A DNA stretch of 64,000 nt, from the NCBI GenBank assembly GCA_964446385.1, contig CAYUOH010000006.1:1-64000 (forward strand), written 5' to 3'. Below, in pieces: positions 63,576 to 64,000 of the stretch. Under the pieces are notes generated by a model. The model saw nothing but the letters and a program-made list of their open reading frames with translations, was not told the origin of the DNA and did no database searches. Source of the stretch: CAYSRC01 sp964446385 (GTDB lineage Bacteria > Bacillota > Clostridia > Oscillospirales > Ruminococcaceae). Positions within the stretch are counted from its first letter, which is position 1; the number at the start of each line of letters is the position of its first letter. Made by a program: the position numbers and the translations under genes.

Positions 63576-63661
63576 TTATTGTATTTATATAATGTATTCT
63601 ATATACTGTATTTAATGCATTTAATGTATTTAATAAAGTATAAACAACGGAGGAATTATTA

Positions 63662-64000
63662 ATGTCTGAAGATAATAAAATCACTCTGGAATTACCCATA
63701 TCTGATTATCAAGTACTGGACGAGGAGGAAGAGGTCCTTGACAGTGTTCCCGGTAAACAGGAGCAGGTCAGCCCGGAAACCGAAGTTTTTGTGAACCAGT
63801 ATCTGCAAATGTCCGCCCTCACCGATGAGGAGAAGCAGATGGTCAACGAATTTTCCGAGAAGATAGACATCGGAGATTCGAACATTGTCATGCAGTACGG
63901 TGCTCCTGCCCAGAAAAAGATAGCAGAGTTCTCCGACAACGCTCTTAAGGGCGTAAAGACCAAGGATTTGGGCCAGGTTGGCGGAATGATTACCGACCTC
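63662..64000 (+). CDS. telA: Toxic anion resistance protein, TelA family (5' part)
   Basis: The first 113 codons of a gene that runs out of the window. PAQKKIAEFSDNALKGVKTKDLGQVGGMITDL matches the conserved start of the TelA family, preceded by an acidic leader of about 60 residues. The full protein is normally about 380 residues. TelA proteins are linked to tellurite and other stress resistance, with no defined biochemical activity. ACGGAGG precedes the ATG. Confidence 0.82.
   Translation, partial: MSEDNKITLELPISDYQVLDEEEEVLDSVPGKQEQVSPETEVFVNQYLQMSALTDEEKQMVNEFSEKIDIGDSNIVMQYGAPAQKKIAEFSDNALKGVKTKDLGQVGGMITDL

Noticed and set aside
1..64000. CRISPR arrays, insertion sequences, prophage or integrase genes
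   Set aside because: No regularly spaced repeats, transposase motifs or phage genes were seen on either strand.

Overview
The window reads as one chromosome segment of an anaerobic, probably gut- or rumen-dwelling Firmicute (Clostridia). This is inferred from strong AGGAGG-type ribosome sites, a T-box leader, tandem glycine and ZTP riboswitches, formate-tetrahydrofolate ligase, ferredoxin-dependent indolepyruvate oxidoreductase, CooC/CooT nickel proteins and plant-arabinan glycosidases. No phage, insertion sequence or CRISPR array was seen. Several small genes are decayed: an amidohydrolase tail and an msrA remnant.

Layout. 1-8.2 kb: tex (partial), an amidohydrolase remnant, a BaiN/HI0933-type flavoprotein, a C69 dipeptidase, a MoaF-like protein and a GH127 arabinofuranosidase. 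8.3-14.5 kb: two paralogous MATE exporters around a Tet(M)-like GTPase and a DUF362 protein. 14.6-27.7 kb: a ZTP-riboswitch-controlled purine operon, purE-C-F-M-(small ORF)-N-IMP cyclohydrolase-AICAR transformylase-D-L-fhs. PurF lacks the N-terminal cysteine, and the usual bifunctional PurH is replaced by two separate proteins. 27.8-30.2 kb: a GntR regulator and a nickel/CODH-maturation group (cooC, cooT, His-rich protein), then tRNA-Val.

30.7-39.3 kb: a T-box leader (probable Phe specifier UUC) precedes an AMP-forming acyl-CoA ligase, iorA, iorB, an ACT protein, an aminotransferase, an MFS transporter and pepT. T-box control means expression rises when a charged tRNA is scarce, so I infer that the enzymes run in the assimilatory direction: arylacetate to arylacetyl-CoA to arylpyruvate to aromatic amino acid. 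39.3-50 kb: a capsule/exopolysaccharide operon with a complete UDP-L-FucNAc module (capE, capF, capG) and ruvX at its end.

50.1-53.7 kb (minus strand): a CofE-like ligase, a RibU-like ECF S component and rarA. 53.8-57.2 kb: a GH51 arabinofuranosidase and a convergent sodium:solute symporter. The symporter's leader looks like a classical ribosome-mediated attenuator, with an 18-residue peptide in which four of six consecutive codons are Tyr. 57.2-64 kb: the msrA remnant, a LOG-family protein, a tandem glycine riboswitch with an AGCS symporter, tRNA-Ser and tRNA-Leu, a GyrI-like protein, an Old Yellow Enzyme-family reductase and the start of a TelA-family gene.

The two most interesting signals are both about aromatic amino-acid supply: the T-box-controlled ligase/IorAB/aminotransferase cassette and the Tyr-codon attenuator. 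Together they suggest a cell that depends on salvage and uptake of aromatic amino acids. All functions are assigned by reading the sequence; no database search was possible.
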